A DNA stretch of 19,629 nt, from the NCBI GenBank assembly GCA_051001995.1, contig JBPCMT010000039.1, positions 1-19,629 on the forward strand, in the 5' to 3' direction. Origin of the DNA: CAWEHQ01 sp051001995 (GTDB taxonomy: Bacteria > Actinomycetota > Thermoleophilia > Solirubrobacterales > Thermoleophilaceae). The notes beneath the pieces are model-generated. The model was not told the origin of the DNA. It saw only the letters and a program-made list of their open reading frames with translations, and did not search any database. This document shows, in pieces, positions 1 to 7,247 of the stretch. Each line of letters opens with the position of its first letter. The first letter of the stretch is position 1. A program made the translations under genes and the position numbers.

Positions 1-839
1 TTCGCGAGCGCCGCGAATTCCCGCGGCGAAAGGCGTTTGTCGCGCGCGTTGGGCGGATGGCCGAGCCTCTCCATCTCCTCGCGAGCGCGCTCGCGCAGTT
101 CCGGCGCGCCACCGGGCGCGAGCGCCAGCGAGCCGGCGAGCGCCTTGCGCCGGTGAGCGAACGCGGCGTGGACCAGCGCGACGGTCGCGGGCGGCGGCGG
201 CGGCGCGACACGCCTGAGCCGGACGAGCGCGGACTCGACCCGCGGCCGCGGCCAGAAGACGCTCGGCGACACGCGGCGCAGCACGCGCACGTCGCAGGAG
301 AGCTGGGCGATCGCGGACGTCGCGCCGTAGGTCCGCGACCCGGGCGCGGCCGCCAGGCGGTCGGCCACCTCCCGCTGCACCATCGCGGTCCACAGGCTCA
401 CGGCCGGCAGCTCGCGGACCGTCCGCAGCAGCACGGTCGCCGCCACTCCGTAGGGGAGGTTCGCCACCACCTTGGTCGGCGCCGGGGCGAGCGCCCGGAG
501 GTCGAGACGCACCGCGTCGGCAAGATGGAGCGTCACATTCCGGTGCCCAGCCAGGGCATCGTCGAGCGCCGGGCCCAGGGAGGCGTCGACCTCCACGACG
601 TGCAGGTGGCGCACGCGTGGAGCGAGGTGCTCCGAGAGCGTGCCGAGCCCGCCTCCAACCTCGAGCGCGACGTCCGCGGCGGAGTCGAGCTCGGCGGCCC
701 GCTCGATCACGCCGAGGAGGTTGTCGTCGATCAGGAAGTTCTGTCCGAGGGCGTGCTTCGGCCGGATCCCGTGCTCGCGCAGCCGCCGGAGCGTAGGCTG
801 GACCGGACCGCCCGGCGGCGCTCCCGCCGCTCGGACCAT
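1..839 (-). CDS. rsmA: 16S rRNA adenine dimethyltransferase RsmA/KsgA (3' end cut by window)
   Basis: Dimethylates two adjacent adenines in the 3'-terminal helix of 16S rRNA, using S-adenosylmethionine, late in small-subunit assembly. The reading frame is open from an ATG at 839 to the left edge, giving 279 codons with no stop. The family is usually about 270-290 residues, so only the last few are missing. Family motifs in order: GQNFL at residues 32-36, SAM motif I EVGGGLG at 60-66, the catalytic NLPY at 127-130, FWPRPRVES at about 195-203, and AFAHRRKAL at about 226-234. The ATG shares one base with the tatD stop (TGATG), so translation is probably coupled and the gene is last in the metG-tatD-rsmA unit. 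The second glycine of motif I replaces the more usual proline. Identification is secure; the exact C-terminus is not visible. Confidence 0.96.
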   Translation of the reverse strand, partial: MVRAAGAPPGGPVQPTLRRLREHGIRPKHALGQNFLIDDNLLGVIERAAELDSAADVALEVGGGLGTLSEHLAPRVRHLHVVEVDASLGPALDDALAGHRNVTLHLADAVRLDLRALAPAPTKVVANLPYGVAATVLLRTVRELPAVSLWTAMVQREVADRLAAAPGSRTYGATSAIAQLSCDVRVLRRVSPSVFWPRPRVESALVRLRRVAPPPPPATVALVHAAFAHRRKALAGSLALAPGGAPELRERAREEMERLGHPPNARDKRLSPREFAALA

Positions 840-1588
840 CACCAACCGAACACCCGCGCGGCGTTGTGCTCGACAGTCGCCTCGAGCTCCGCGTAGGCCA
901 CGTCGCGGAGCTCGGCGACGTGCTCGGCGGTGGCCACGACGTTTGCGGGCTCGTTCGGCTTGCCGCGCACGGGCTGCGGCGCGAGGTAGGGGGAGTCCGT
1001 CTCGACCAGCAGCAGCTCCTGCGGCAGCTCGCGCGCGGCCGCCTGAAGCGCACCCGCCTTGGGGAAGGTGACGTTGCCGGCGAAGGAGCACAAGTACCCG
1101 CGCGCGACGCACTCCTCGACCCGCTCGGGCGCCGAGAAGCAGTGGAGCACGATCCTCACCGCGTCGGCGTGCTCGGCGAGGATCGCGAAGGTGTCGGCCT
1201 CCGCGGCGCGCGTGTGGATCACGGCCGGGAGCCCGAGCCGAGCCGCCAGCTCGAGCTGGGCCTCGAAGGCGCGGCGCTGGTCGTCGCGCGGCGCGCGGTC
1301 GCGGTAGTAGTCGAGCCCGGTCTCCCCGACGGCGCGCGCCTCGGGCCGGATCGCCGCGCGCTCGATCTCCTCGAGGTCCGCCGGTCCGAAGCCCTCGGCC
1401 TCGTGCGGGTGGCGGCCCACGATCGCGACGACCTCGCTGTGCGCGTCCGCGGCCGCGAGCGCTAGAACGATCGAGGCCCCGTCGGTCCCCACGGTCGCGA
1501 TCCGCCGAACCCCGACGCGCCGGGCTCGCTCCACGAGCTCCGCGCTGGGCGGCTCGCAAGCGTCGAGGTGGCAGTGGGTGTCGACCAC
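839..1588 (-). CDS. tatD: TatD family metal-dependent hydrolase/DNase
   Basis: Member of the TatD/YcfH amidohydrolase-like family, cytoplasmic metal-dependent nucleases linked to DNA end processing. The protein has 249 residues, close to the family's usual 250-265. Visible metal ligands are the N-terminal THCHLD (His5, His7), Glu89 in VGETGLDYY, His125 in VIHTR, His149 in LHCFSA and Asp198 in VETDSPYLAP. The set is complete, so the protein should be active. Start is GTG at 1588, supported by GGGGAGAG at 1593-1600. It lies 30 bases after metG and overlaps rsmA by one base; metG-tatD-rsmA is a common bacterial gene order. The real substrate of this subfamily is less certain than the fold. Confidence 0.95.
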   Translation of the reverse strand: MVDTHCHLDACEPPSAELVERARRVGVRRIATVGTDGASIVLALAAADAHSEVVAIVGRHPHEAEGFGPADLEEIERAAIRPEARAVGETGLDYYRDRAPRDDQRRAFEAQLELAARLGLPAVIHTRAAEADTFAILAEHADAVRIVLHCFSAPERVEECVARGYLCSFAGNVTFPKAGALQAAARELPQELLLVETDSPYLAPQPVRGKPNEPANVVATAEHVAELRDVAYAELEATVEHNAARVFGW

Positions 1589-1592
1589 GCGT

Positions 1593-1600
1593 CTCTCCCC
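1593..1600 (-). promoter_or_regulatory. Ribosome binding site of tatD
   Basis: GGGGAGAG on the minus strand, four bases from the GTG at 1588. It supports that start inside the short metG-tatD spacer and shows tatD is translated from an internal site in a longer mRNA. Confidence 0.6.
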
Positions 1601-1618
1601 GTCGCGCGCCTCCGGCCG

Positions 1619-3142
1619 CTAGGCGGCCGGCTGCGCCTCGCGCTCGACCTTGGGGAAGAGCGGCGGTAGGTCGGCGACCGAGCCCAGGCGCTCGCCGCCG
1701 CCGAGGCGGGCGGCCTCGATTGAGCGGTCCTCGGCGCCGATCGTCGCGAGCAGCCGCGCCGTGGCGTCCGGCATGAACGGGTGGAGGAGGATCGAGATCA
1801 CCCGCACCCCGTCGACGAGGCCGTACAGAACCGCGTCGAGCCGCTCGCCGGCATCGGGGTCCTTCGCGAGCCTCCACGGAGCCGTTTCCTGGGCCCACTG
1901 GTTGAGCCGGCGGACGCGCTGCCAGATCTCGTCGAGCGCGCCCGAGACATCCACGGCGTCGAAGCGCTCGCACACGCGCTCGGCGAGCCCGTCGAAGTCG
2001 GCGGTCAGATCAGACTGAGGCGAAGCATCCGGCACGGCGCCGCCGCGATAGCGGGCCACCATCGCGAGCGTCCGGCTGGCGAGGTTCCCGTACTCGTTGG
2101 CGAGCTCGGTCACGTAGCGCCTCTCGAAGCTCTCGGGCGACACCGAGCCGTCGCTCCCGAAGGTCACCTCTCGGAGCACGTAGAAGCGCAGCGCATCGGA
2201 CCCGTAGAGGTCCATCACCTGGAATGGGTCGATCACATTGCCGAGCGACTTCGACATCTTGTGCTCGCCCATCAGCAGGAAGCCATGGACGAAGACCTGT
2301 CGCGGCACCTCGATGCCGGCCGCCATGAGCATCGCCGGCCAGATGACCGCGTGGAACTTGAGGATGTCCTTCCCGATCAGGTGGACCGTCGCCGGCCAGA
2401 AGCGCGGCGTCAGGTCCTCGCCCTCGCGCGCGTAGGAGAGCGCCGAGTAGTAGTTGAGCAGCGCGTCGATCCACACGTAGATCACCTGTTCGTGGTCCCA
2501 CGGGACGGGCACCCCCCACCGCAGCCGGGCGCGGCTCAGCGAAACGTCTCGCAACCCCTGCCTGATGAACGCGAGCGCCTCGTTGTGGCGGCTCTCGGGC
2601 CGCACGAACTCGGGGCGCTCCGCGTACAGGCGCTCGAGCGGCTCCTGGAACGCCGACAGCCTGAAGAAGTAGTTGTCCTCGCGCTCCCATTCGAGCTGAA
2701 TCTTGTGGATCGGGCAGCGGTCGCCGTCCTCGACCTCGGACTCCGATTTGAAGTCGGCGCAGCGCGGGCAGTACCAGCCCTCGTACGTGCCGGGATAGAC
2801 GTTGCCGTTTGCCTGGATCCGCTGGACGACCTCCTCGACCACCGCGTAGTGCTCGGGGTCTGTGGTGCGGATGAAGAAGTCGGTCGTGGCGTTGACGCGC
2901 TCCGCGAGGTCCTTGAAGTGGACCGCGTTGCGGTCGCCGAGCTCGCGCGGCGTGATCCCGAGCCGCTCGGCAGCCTGGGTGACCGGCTCGCCGTGCTCAT
3001 CGGTACCGGTCAGGAAGAAGACGTCCTCCCCGCGCTGGCGCATGTGCCGCGCGAGGGCGTCGGCGGCGATCGTGGTATAGGCGTGCCCGAGATGCGGCTT
3101 CGCGTTGGCGTAGTAGATCGGCGTCGTGACGTAGAAGGCCAC
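1619..3142 (-). CDS. metG: Methionyl-tRNA synthetase
   Basis: Charges tRNA-Met with methionine in the cytoplasm. With a GTG start at 3142 the protein has 507 residues. Class I signatures are HLGH at 17-20 and KMSKS at 295-299; YVWIDALLNY at 222-231 is a conserved active-site stretch. A single zinc knuckle sits in the connective domain (Cys125, Cys128, Cys143, His146), the short-linker MetRS form. The C-terminal dimerisation/tRNA-binding domain of longer MetRSs is absent. The frame is open further upstream to an ATG at 3211, but the family begins right at AFYVTTPIYY, and a TAGCAT box ends seven bases before the GTG, so 3142 is preferred. The first 133 bases lie inside the 3' end of the upstream M23 peptidase frame, which is unusual. 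Confidence 0.96.
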   Translation of the reverse strand: MAFYVTTPIYYANAKPHLGHAYTTIAADALARHMRQRGEDVFFLTGTDEHGEPVTQAAERLGITPRELGDRNAVHFKDLAERVNATTDFFIRTTDPEHYAVVEEVVQRIQANGNVYPGTYEGWYCPRCADFKSESEVEDGDRCPIHKIQLEWEREDNYFFRLSAFQEPLERLYAERPEFVRPESRHNEALAFIRQGLRDVSLSRARLRWGVPVPWDHEQVIYVWIDALLNYYSALSYAREGEDLTPRFWPATVHLIGKDILKFHAVIWPAMLMAAGIEVPRQVFVHGFLLMGEHKMSKSLGNVIDPFQVMDLYGSDALRFYVLREVTFGSDGSVSPESFERRYVTELANEYGNLASRTLAMVARYRGGAVPDASPQSDLTADFDGLAERVCERFDAVDVSGALDEIWQRVRRLNQWAQETAPWRLAKDPDAGERLDAVLYGLVDGVRVISILLHPFMPDATARLLATIGAEDRSIEAARLGGGERLGSVADLPPLFPKVEREAQPAA

Positions 3143-4008
3143 AAGAGCGATGCTAATGGCCGGATCCGGGCGCCCACCGCAATCGCCAGCCCCGCGCACG
3201 CGAGCGCCCAACCGAGGTCGAAACCGGCGCTCCGTGCATCGGGAGCCGCCCGTGGCGCTCGACCCGGGGACGCCGGCGCCGGCGCAGGAGGCGAAAGCGG
3301 TCGCGGACCGGGTGCGGGGGCCGCGACCGGAGCGCCCGAGGGGGTCGGCGCCAGCCGCGGCACCGGCGCTCGCGATCCACTCGGCGCACGGCGCGGCGCC
3401 CGCGTCGGCGAAGGTCGAAGCAGCGGCCGCGGCCCGACTCTCGGCGCCGGAACGGGTCCGAGCGGCGGCGCCGGCGCGCCGGTAGTCGTGAGGAAGCGCA
3501 TCGGATCGCGGTAGGCCTGGTCCTCGCCGGACAGGCGAACGCCAAAGTGCACGTGGGGCGCCTCGACGGAGCGGCTGCCGGTGGTCCCTGCTACGCCGAT
3601 CTCAGCGCTTTCCTCGACGCGCTCGCCCTCGTTCACGTCGAGGGCGTCGAGGTGCAGGTAGGCGGTGTCGAAGCGTCCGTCGGCGGTCCGAACCGCCACC
3701 GTGAGCCCCGAGTCACCGGCCGTCCCGGCGAAGGTCACGGTGCCGTCGGTTGCAGCCCGCACCGTCTCGCCAACCGGGGCCGCGATGTCGACGCCGCGGT
3801 GCTGTCCCGCCGCGAAGGGATCGCCGCCGTAGCGGTAATCGGTGAGGACCTCGCCCTCCACCGGCCAGGTCCACGTTTCGGCTCCGAGCGCGGCGACGGG
3901 AGCCGCCAACGCCGCCGCCACCACCGAACTCAGCACGACTCCAAGCGAGAATGCCCGACGGCCAAGTCCCCGCGCGCGATGGTCGCTTGTCGGCGCCGAT
4001 GCCGGCAT
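3010..4008 (-). CDS. Secreted M23 (LytM-type) metallopeptidase with Pro-rich linker and C-terminal membrane segment
   Basis: Probable peptidoglycan-cleaving or amidase-activating zinc endopeptidase acting outside the membrane. From the ATG at 4008 it has 332 residues: a basic N-terminus with GRRAFSLG, a hydrophobic signal segment ending near AALGAETW, an M23 domain with HRGVDIAAP (His and Asp ligands) and HVHFGV (HxH), then a long Pro/Ala/Arg linker and a hydrophobic stretch LGWALACAGLAIAVGARI that looks like a C-terminal membrane helix. A GTG at 4077 would add 23 residues, but the ATG gives a better signal peptide and has TAGCCT eight bases upstream. The last 44 codons overlap metG in another frame and read as Ser/Thr/Arg/Pro-rich filler. 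A single-base shift near 3170 would instead end the protein at a TAG at 3153-3155. Domain identity is firm; the C-terminus is doubtful. Confidence 0.88.
   Translation of the reverse strand: MPASAPTSDHRARGLGRRAFSLGVVLSSVVAAALAAPVAALGAETWTWPVEGEVLTDYRYGGDPFAAGQHRGVDIAAPVGETVRAATDGTVTFAGTAGDSGLTVAVRTADGRFDTAYLHLDALDVNEGERVEESAEIGVAGTTGSRSVEAPHVHFGVRLSGEDQAYRDPMRFLTTTGAPAPPLGPVPAPRVGPRPLLRPSPTRAPRRAPSGSRAPVPRLAPTPSGAPVAAPAPGPRPLSPPAPAPASPGRAPRAAPDARSAGFDLGWALACAGLAIAVGARIRPLASLLWPSTSRRRSTTPTRSRISGTPIPRSPPTPSRGTCASAGRTSSS
3150..3155 (-). promoter_or_regulatory. Putative -10 box (TAGCAT) for leaderless metG
   Basis: TAGCAT on the minus strand, then seven bases and the GTG start. This matches the actinobacterial TANNNT -10 pattern placed so that transcription starts at the initiation codon. 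It lies inside the M23 peptidase reading frame. No convincing -35 was seen. Confidence 0.55.
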
Positions 4009-4016
4009 CGCGAGCG

Positions 4017-4022
4017 AGGCTA
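4017..4022 (-). promoter_or_regulatory. Putative -10 box (TAGCCT) for leaderless M23 peptidase
   Basis: TAGCCT on the minus strand ends eight bases before the ATG at 4008. A TCGACA hexamer lies 19 bases further upstream and could be a weak -35. The rest of the 229-base spacer up to rsmI (4238) shows no gene, tRNA or strong hairpin that I can recognise. Confidence 0.45.
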
Positions 4023-4237
4023 CGAGCGATTCCCACTGGCGTGTCGAAGCGCGTGGGATCTCTTGCGTGTCTTTCACGCAGTCTTGACAGTCCGTTACGC
4101 GGGCGTCGCGTGCCGTGCGTGTCCCGGGACCGGGCCGAGTGGAAAGGGTCTAAGCCCGGCAGTCGACGAGGTTGTGGCGGTCATGGGCGCCTCGACTCGT
4201 CAATCGTTCGGCTCCGCGAGCAGGCGTACCCCTCAAC

Positions 4238-5065
4238 TCACCGCCCCTCGGTCCACGCCCGGTACAACGCGTTCGCGCTGCCGCCGGTGAGCTCCGCGAC
4301 CACCGCGGCCGCCACGCGCGGGCGGGCGCCGGCCTCGGCGAGCCGCGCCAGGGCGTGCACGCCCGCCGGGGGATCGGCGCCCGAGTCCGCGCGGTCGGCG
4401 GCCGGCCCGATCACCAGCGCCACCTCGCCGCGCGGCGGAGCCGTCGCGTACCGTTGCGCCAGCTCGGCGGCGCTGCCGCGCACGACCTCCTCGTGCACCT
4501 TCGTCAGCTCGCGGCAGACGGCGACCGCCCGCTCGGGATCGACCTCGGCCAGCGTGGCCAGAGTGCCCGCGACCCGACGCGGCGACTCGAAGGCCACGAG
4601 CGTGCCGCCGGGCTCGGTGAGCGCGCGGCGCAGCTGGCCCTTCTTGCGCGGCAGAAAGCCCGCGAAGCGCCAGCGGTCCGCCGGCAGCGCCGAGGCGACC
4701 AGCGCGGCGAGCACCGCCGAGGGCCCTGGCAGCACGTCGACCGCGAGCCCCGCCGCGGCGCACGCCCGCACGAGGAGGTAGCCGGGGTCCGAGACGAGCG
4801 GCATGCCGGCGTCGGAGACGAGCGCGACCGTGACTCCCGCCTTCATCTGCTCGACCAGCTCGGCCGCGCGGCGCTCCTCGTTGTGCTCGTGGTAGGGGAC
4901 CAGCCGTGCCTTGACGCCGTAGCGGTCGAGCAGCACGCGCGTGCGGCGCGTGTCCTCGCACGCCACGATGTCGGCCTGGCGCAGCGCCGCCAGCACGCGC
5001 AGCGTGACGTCCTCGAGGTTCCCGATCGGCGTGGGGCAGACGATCAGATGGCCGCCGTCGCTCAC
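4238..5065 (-). CDS. rsmI: 16S rRNA 2'-O-ribose C1402 methyltransferase
   Basis: Methylates the 2'-OH of C1402 in the decoding centre of 16S rRNA with SAM; RsmH adds the N4 methyl group on the same base. The protein has 275 residues, typical of RsmI (tetrapyrrole-methylase-like fold). Characteristic segments are CPTPIGNLEDVTLR at 10-23, CEDTRRT at 36-42, VSDAGMPLVSDPGY at 83-96 and LPGPSA at 112-117, followed by the family's FLPRKKGQL near 137-145. Start is GTG at 5065, and its bases form a four-base GTGA overlap with the stop of the upstream glucokinase, so it should be translationally coupled to it. The pairing of a sugar kinase with an rRNA methylase has no obvious functional logic. Confidence 0.96.
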   Translation of the reverse strand: MSDGGHLIVCPTPIGNLEDVTLRVLAALRQADIVACEDTRRTRVLLDRYGVKARLVPYHEHNEERRAAELVEQMKAGVTVALVSDAGMPLVSDPGYLLVRACAAAGLAVDVLPGPSAVLAALVASALPADRWRFAGFLPRKKGQLRRALTEPGGTLVAFESPRRVAGTLATLAEVDPERAVAVCRELTKVHEEVVRGSAAELAQRYATAPPRGEVALVIGPAADRADSGADPPAGVHALARLAEAGARPRVAAAVVAELTGGSANALYRAWTEGR

Positions 5066-6075
5066 GGGGTCGCTTCGGCTCCCGAGCCTGGCGCAGCGCG
5101 GCCGGACAGCTCGCCGTCCGCCGCGCCGGCGGGCTCCAGCGCGAGCGTGGCAGCCCCGAGCATCCCCGCCTCGTCACCGAGCCCGGCGGCGACGACGCGG
5201 ACATGCCGGCGGCCGGCCGCCAGCGCGCGCACGGCCACGACCCCACGAGCCGGGGCGAGCAGCAGCTCGCCGGCGGCCATGACGCCGCCACCCACGATCA
5301 CCACGTCGGGGTCGAAGGCGTTGACGAGACCGGTGATGCCGGCCCCGAGCATTCGCCCGGCGTGGTGCACGACGGCTCCGGCAGTCGGGTCGCCGGCGAT
5401 GGCGGCCTCGGTCACGAGCGCGCCGGTGATCGTGCGGCCGCCGGCGAGCGCCAGCCCCAGAAGCGAGTCGGGCGACTCGCGGGCCGCGATCGCCCCGTCG
5501 CGAGCGAGCGCGCTCCCCGACACCAGCGCCTCGAGGCAGCCGCGTCCCGGGCAGTGACCGAAGCACTCGGGCCCGTCCACGTCCACGACCATGTGCCCGA
5601 GCTCCGCCCCCGCGCCGATGCTGCCGCGGTAGACGCGGTCGTCGAGCACGAGCCCGCCGCCGATACCGGTACCGAGCGTCAGCAGCACCACGTTGCGGTC
5701 GCCGCGCGCCGCCCCGTGGCGATGCTCCGCCACCGCGGCCGCCGTGGCATCGTTCTCCACCGACACGGGGAGCCCGAGGCGCTCGGACATGAGCTCGCGA
5801 AACGGCACGCCCTCGAGCGGAAGGTGGACCGAGCTCAGCGAGCTGCCGTCGCGGCGATCCACGAGCGAGGGGATCCCGAAGCCGACGGCCTCGACCTCCG
5901 GTGCCGCGCGGCGCGCCTCCTCGACGGCCGCGGCCATCGCCTCGAGCACCTCGTCGCGACCGCCTCCTGCCCACAGGCGGCGCACGCGGTGATGGACCGA
6001 CATTCGCTCGTCCACGACCCCGGCGAGGAGCTTCGTCCCGCCGGCGTCGACGCCGATGACTCGCCTCCCCGACAT
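5062..6075 (-). CDS. ROK-family glucokinase
   Basis: Probable ATP-dependent glucokinase feeding glycolysis in the cytoplasm. The 337-residue protein has the phosphate-binding DAGGTK at 10-15, the catalytic aspartate in VENDATAAA (Asp109), LGTGIGGG at 134-141, and the ROK signature: ELGH with His161, then Cys171, Cys175 and Cys180 in CFGHCPGRGCLE as structural zinc ligands. The first cysteine pair is spaced by three residues instead of the classical CxCG. The ATG at 6075 starts right before the family's first strand; the frame extends further upstream but only through the divergent LCP gene's 5' end. ROK members also include N-acetylmannosamine and fructose kinases, so glucose specificity is inferred from the actinobacterial glucokinase-like signatures. 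Confidence 0.9.
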   Translation of the reverse strand: MSGRRVIGVDAGGTKLLAGVVDERMSVHHRVRRLWAGGGRDEVLEAMAAAVEEARRAAPEVEAVGFGIPSLVDRRDGSSLSSVHLPLEGVPFRELMSERLGLPVSVENDATAAAVAEHRHGAARGDRNVVLLTLGTGIGGGLVLDDRVYRGSIGAGAELGHMVVDVDGPECFGHCPGRGCLEALVSGSALARDGAIAARESPDSLLGLALAGGRTITGALVTEAAIAGDPTAGAVVHHAGRMLGAGITGLVNAFDPDVVIVGGGVMAAGELLLAPARGVVAVRALAAGRRHVRVVAAGLGDEAGMLGAATLALEPAGAADGELSGRAAPGSGAEATP

Positions 6076-6081
6076 GCGAGG

Positions 6082-6091
6082 ACGGTATATC
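6082..6091. promoter_or_regulatory. Shared divergent -10 region between glucokinase and LCP gene
   Basis: Only 23 bases separate the two start codons. On the plus strand TATATC (6086-6091) ends seven bases before the LCP ATG at 6099. On the minus strand TATACC (6089-6084) ends eight, and TACCGT (6087-6082) six, bases before the glucokinase ATG at 6075. The palindromic TATA core could serve both strands, giving two leaderless transcripts. The plus-strand ATG has no Shine-Dalgarno sequence in front of it. Confidence 0.5.
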
Positions 6092-6098
6092 TCTCCTG

Positions 6099-7235
6099 AT
6101 GCCCCAGCCACCCAACCCGCCGGGGGGCGCGGCCGGCGCCCCGCCCCCGCCCCCGCCGAGCGCCGGCCCGGGAGGGTCCGGGCGCCCCGACTACAAGGTC
6201 TACCGCTCGAGCGGCTCACTCTCGCGCCTGCGCCTCGGCGACCGCCTTCGCCTGCGCCGCAGCCGCGGCGAACGGCCCCGCCGCGGCGGAGAGCGTCGCC
6301 GGATCACGCCGGGTCGCGTACTGAAGATCGTGCTGGCGCTGGCGCTGGCATGGATCGTCGTCTCCGCGGTCGTGTTCGTCGTCAGCGCCCAGACGACGCG
6401 GGGCATCACCGACAGGGCCGAGGAGGCGCTCTCCGGCCAGGGCAACCTTCTGACCGGCAGCACGATCCTCGTGCTCGGCTCCGACGAGCGCTCGCAGCGA
6501 ATCCAGGAGCAGCTCGAGGCGATGGGTCAGGACCCCGGGGAGGGCGGACGGGCCGACAGCATCCTGCTGCTGCACGTGGGCTTCGGCAGCGTCCAGCGCC
6601 TATCGATCCTGCGCGACTCGTTCGCCGAGATCCCCGGCTACGAGTCGCAGAAGATCAACGCCGCCCTCTTCCTCGGCGGCCCGCCGCTGATGATCAGGAC
6701 GGTCGAGGGCTTTCTCGGCAACGGGCTCCAGATCGACCACCTGATCGAGGTCAAGTTCGCCGACTTTCCCGACCTCATCGACGCTCTCGGGGGCGTGGAC
6801 GTCACGGCCGAGAACGAGATCTGCGCGGAGGGCTTCGACGGGGCCGGCGAGGGCTTCGACCTCGCGCAGGGCGAGCACCACCTCGACGGCCAGGACGCGC
6901 TCACGTTCGCGCGCGTGCGCAGCAACCCGTGCGCCCCCGAGGAGGACGATCGCGACCGCGCCGCCCGCCAGCAGGAGGTGCTGTCGGGCATCCGATCCCA
7001 GGCGCTGTCGCCGACCTCCTTCCTGCGGCTCCCGTTCGCGAGCTGGGAGGCGCCGCGGGCGATCCGCACCGACCTCCGCGGCCCCGGTCTCGCGGCGCTG
7101 TTCGGCGACCTCCTCACCGGCGGCACCGGAGAGACCACGGTGCTCGAGCCGACCGGGCCGCCCAACGGCGACGGCAGCCTGCCGATCTCGGAGGACGCCA
7201 GGGCGCAGGCGGTGGACGACCTGCTCGGACGTTAG
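6099..7235 (+). CDS. LytR-CpsA-Psr (LCP) family cell-wall glycopolymer ligase
   Basis: LCP proteins transfer lipid-linked glycopolymers (teichoic acid, arabinogalactan or capsule precursors) to peptidoglycan on the outer membrane face. The 378-residue protein has a Pro/Gly-rich then Arg-rich cytoplasmic N-terminus (about 1-73), one membrane helix at about 74-97 and an extracellular LCP domain from about 120. Domain landmarks are ILVLGSDER (123-131), GRADSILLL (150-158), LSILRDSFAEIPG (168-180), KINAAL (185-190), ALGGVDV, LDGQDALTFARVR and the basic DRDRAARQQ. The arginines and aspartates of the pyrophosphate-binding site are present; the usual proline in LSIPRD is leucine here. No ribosome binding site precedes the ATG. 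It converges on the fmdB-type gene with a 12-base gap consisting of GGCGCC repeated twice. Confidence 0.93.
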   Translation: MPQPPNPPGGAAGAPPPPPPSAGPGGSGRPDYKVYRSSGSLSRLRLGDRLRLRRSRGERPRRGGERRRITPGRVLKIVLALALAWIVVSAVVFVVSAQTTRGITDRAEEALSGQGNLLTGSTILVLGSDERSQRIQEQLEAMGQDPGEGGRADSILLLHVGFGSVQRLSILRDSFAEIPGYESQKINAALFLGGPPLMIRTVEGFLGNGLQIDHLIEVKFADFPDLIDALGGVDVTAENEICAEGFDGAGEGFDLAQGEHHLDGQDALTFARVRSNPCAPEEDDRDRAARQQEVLSGIRSQALSPTSFLRLPFASWEAPRAIRTDLRGPGLAALFGDLLTGGTGETTVLEPTGPPNGDGSLPISEDARAQAVDDLLGR

Positions 7236-7247
7236 GCGCCGGCGCCG

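Noticed and set aside
57..896. A 279-codon plus-strand open frame at the left edge
   Set aside because: It is the shadow of rsmA, whose motifs are all present on the minus strand.
1781..3514. A 577-codon plus-strand open frame antisense to metG and the M23 gene
   Set aside because: Same antisense effect; no recognisable fold, and the opposite strand encodes a full methionyl-tRNA synthetase.
4084..4089. TTGACA on the plus strand as a -35
   Set aside because: No plus-strand gene follows, and no -10 at a suitable distance was seen.
4009..4237. A tRNA or small RNA in the M23/rsmI spacer
   Set aside because: I looked for a T-loop (GGTTCGA) and acceptor pairing on both strands and found none.
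7235..7246. GGCGCCGGCGCC as an LCP/FmdB bidirectional terminator
   Set aside because: Arms touch each other, leaving no workable loop, and there is no T tract; probably a chance GC palindrome at the gene ends.
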